Positions 27,210 to 28,668 of a stretch of 28,668 nucleotides of DNA are shown here, piece by piece. The stretch covers positions 1 to 28,668 of the forward strand of contig JABANP010000609.1 of NCBI GenBank assembly GCA_013115135.1, written 5' to 3'. The translations under genes and the position numbers were made by a program. Within the stretch, counting starts at the first letter, position 1. Every line of letters begins with the position of its first letter. The notes under the pieces were generated by a model. It was not told the origin of the DNA. It worked only from the letters and a program-made list of their open reading frames with translations, and made no database searches. This stretch comes from Perkinsus olseni. Taxonomy: Eukaryota > Perkinsozoa > Perkinsida > Perkinsidae.

Positions 27210-27335
27210 GGGGCTCGGTTAAACGAGATTCTCGGTCCTCGTTCGTTCTCGGATCCGAGACCGAAACGAGACGAGAGCTCTCCTTCATGACCGAGAACGA
27301 GACGAGAAATAGCGGGTTACCTCGTTCTCGCATGC
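27210..27335. repeat. CGAGA-rich low-complexity region, second locus
   Basis: It has the same vocabulary as 4740-5230: TCTCGGTCCTCG, GAAACGAGACGAGAG, CGAGAACGAGACGAGA, TCGTTCTCG. Confidence 0.6.
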
Positions 27336-27412
27336 AGTGGTATATGTTTCGTGTACATAACTTCACGGAAACTCCATGTGATAAGTCTAGAATCCGAGAA
27401 ATCGTCCATGTG

Positions 27413-27447
27413 ACCCTCTTCGGTTATCACTGATAACTGAAGAGGGT
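27413..27447. repeat. Palindrome with 17-bp arms, 1-nt spacer
   Basis: 27413-27429 and 27431-27447 are inverse copies with one wobble difference, centred on C27430. It is intergenic. Confidence 0.8.
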
Positions 27448-27913
27448 TCGTCGCGTTATCGAGCCATTAGTAGGGTGACTCGGCAGGGGGTTTTTCGGAA
27501 AACGGTTTTCCACATGCTTATTCAAAACTGGCACTTTCCAAGAAGGGCATCATTGAAGACAACCCTCGAAGCAACTTTGAAGCGTGTGGGGGAGTTACCG
27601 GCATTGATGGGAAATTTCAGGGAACTTTCTCAAACTTTTCACGCTCAGAAAACTCCATCTGTTTGCCTCGTCGCGCTCTAGGCTGCAAAAACACAACTCA
27701 GTTGAGCCATCCGGTGGATCCTATCTAATATCTACAGGAGGCTCGGTCCAGAATATGCCTCGGAGCTGCTCACGAATCGGTAGCCATTACACAATAGTGC
27801 TAAGCGTGAGCGCATTCCAGTCTTTCAGGGACCTCAAAAACTAAAGGATACGGCGGGTGCCTGGCGCTGAGGACACCGGATGAACTCGTACACTAGGAGT
27901 CCTAGTGACATAG
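27448..27913. other. Intergenic stretch without a supported gene
   Basis: The ORF 27475-27681 (+) has no recognised features and overlaps a GGAAAACGGTTTTCC palindrome at 27497. An 8-bp-arm palindrome, CACTAGGA/TCCTAGTG, lies at 27891-27907. Confidence 0.4.
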
Positions 27914-28309
27914 AACTCCCTCAATGACATTAATAGCACTACCTTTGGTGATGCTTTCAACGCTGTTAATGACGTTGATAACACCACGATTGGTGACGAT
28001 TTTAATGCTGTTAATGACGTTGATAGCACCACCATTGGTAATGCTATCAATGCTGCTAATGTCGTTGAAAGCACCACCATAGGTGATGCTAGAATTCGAG
28101 CTGGCGGATCGCCACTGGCGGTGCAGATAATCCTTCGTTGCGAAACCTGGCCTGCGCGAGCTTACTTTTATTACTCCTTGCTCATATCTCTCGCCAAATG
28201 TTCAAGTGAGAAGGCCGTACCTGAAAGTTTTAGGCTGAAACAGGGCATCATCTCACTCACCTGCGCACACCACGTGACCTCACAAGTCTGTCGAAAAAGA
28301 TGTCCGTAA
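27914..28309 (+). CDS. ORF or 3' exon with 15-residue tandem repeats
   Basis: An in-frame TAG (27911-27913) is followed by a 132-codon open frame to TAA at 28309. CATAG could act as a splice acceptor there. The first part holds about four repeats of 45 bp, of the form NDVDSTTIGNAINAV. A unique tail follows with Cys residues and ISLTCAHHVTSQVCRKRCP. The opposite strand is also open through the repeats (27841-28080), so coding strand is uncertain. The plus strand is preferred because it continues beyond the array. No family is recognised. Confidence 0.4.
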   Translation, partial: NSLNDINSTTFGDAFNAVNDVDNTTIGDDFNAVNDVDSTTIGNAINAANVVESTTIGDARIRAGGSPLAVQIILRCETWPARAYFYYSLLISLAKCSSEKAVPESFRLKQGIISLTCAHHVTSQVCRKRCP

Positions 28310-28668
28310 TCACCTTGGACACGCACACTCGAAGCATGTCCGCGATGGTATCTTAATTTGAAATGAACGGACTCACTTGACTCGGACCCGGATTAACTAT
28401 TCCAGAAAGAGCAATACGACTTTTTGCCTGATCGAGAACACAACACTCGATTAGCTCGAGACGACCTTTGCCGTCTGGAATCCAATCTACAATCTATTGG
28501 CTCCTCATTAGCGACATAATATTAGCTCAGCTTCAGTAAGACGAAGCATACTTCCAATGAAACAACCGCGATAGGTACAACTCGCAATATACCATTCAGA
28601 AGCCTATTTGGCGGATAGGACCGCCTATACCGAAATTGACGCCCTTATCGGCGAAATTGATTTCCTCA
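28310..28668. other. Right end of window, no gene seen
   Basis: All six frames are broken by stops. I see no RNA gene or strong repeat here. Confidence 0.5.

Noticed and set aside
27841..28080. Minus-strand ORF over the 45-bp repeats
   Set aside because: The repeats are open on both strands. The plus-strand frame continues well beyond the array, while the minus one depends on it.

Overview
The window looks like nuclear DNA of an alveolate protist, most probably Perkinsus or a close relative. That assignment is an inference. It rests on intron-rich genes with GT-AG introns of about 40-100 nt, a secreted subtilisin-like protease, AG acceptors just upstream of start codons (fitting spliced-leader trans-splicing), and tRNA-derived repeats. 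There is no sign of a bacterial operon or of CRISPR.

Layout. The left end holds the tail of a plus-strand ORF. Next is a complete single-exon subtilase on the minus strand (981-2330). A repeat-rich stretch (2.4-5.3 kb) carries a tRNA-Pro gene, two tRNA-like remnants and two copies of a dispersed repeat. A small two-exon gene lies at 5.35-5.70 kb. From about 16.3 kb down to 6.0 kb the minus strand encodes what appears to be one very large gene (possibly two). It has an Asn-glycosylation-rich segment, a cysteine-containing region, a kelch propeller and tenascin-type EGF repeats. This domain set recalls attractin/MEGF8, but I reconstructed it by hand from many small exons. Further minus-strand exon clusters lie at 16.8-19.4 kb.

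The right third contains two paralogous secreted glycine-rich proteins (19765-20484 and 25283-26536) with PE_PGRS-like GGX repeats. They sit on a segmental duplication that includes 5' and 3' flanks. A degenerate non-LTR retrotransposon (about 21.7-23.5 kb) lies between them. The last 0.8 kb holds an ORF with 15-residue tandem repeats.

The most unusual signal is not a gene. About 27 places share one exact architecture that depends on position, not on sequence. For an arbitrary 8-mer T, the DNA reads T(1-7), then the reverse complement of T, then T(2-8), 22 bp in all. Nineteen are perfect. One degenerate copy interrupts a tRNA-like sequence and, compared with the intact tRNA-Pro, represents exactly 14 extra bases. 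The structure is what hairpin-mediated excision of an element with 8-bp target duplications (hAT-like) would leave if the P-nucleotides were long. Another process making inverted duplications of a fixed size is also possible.
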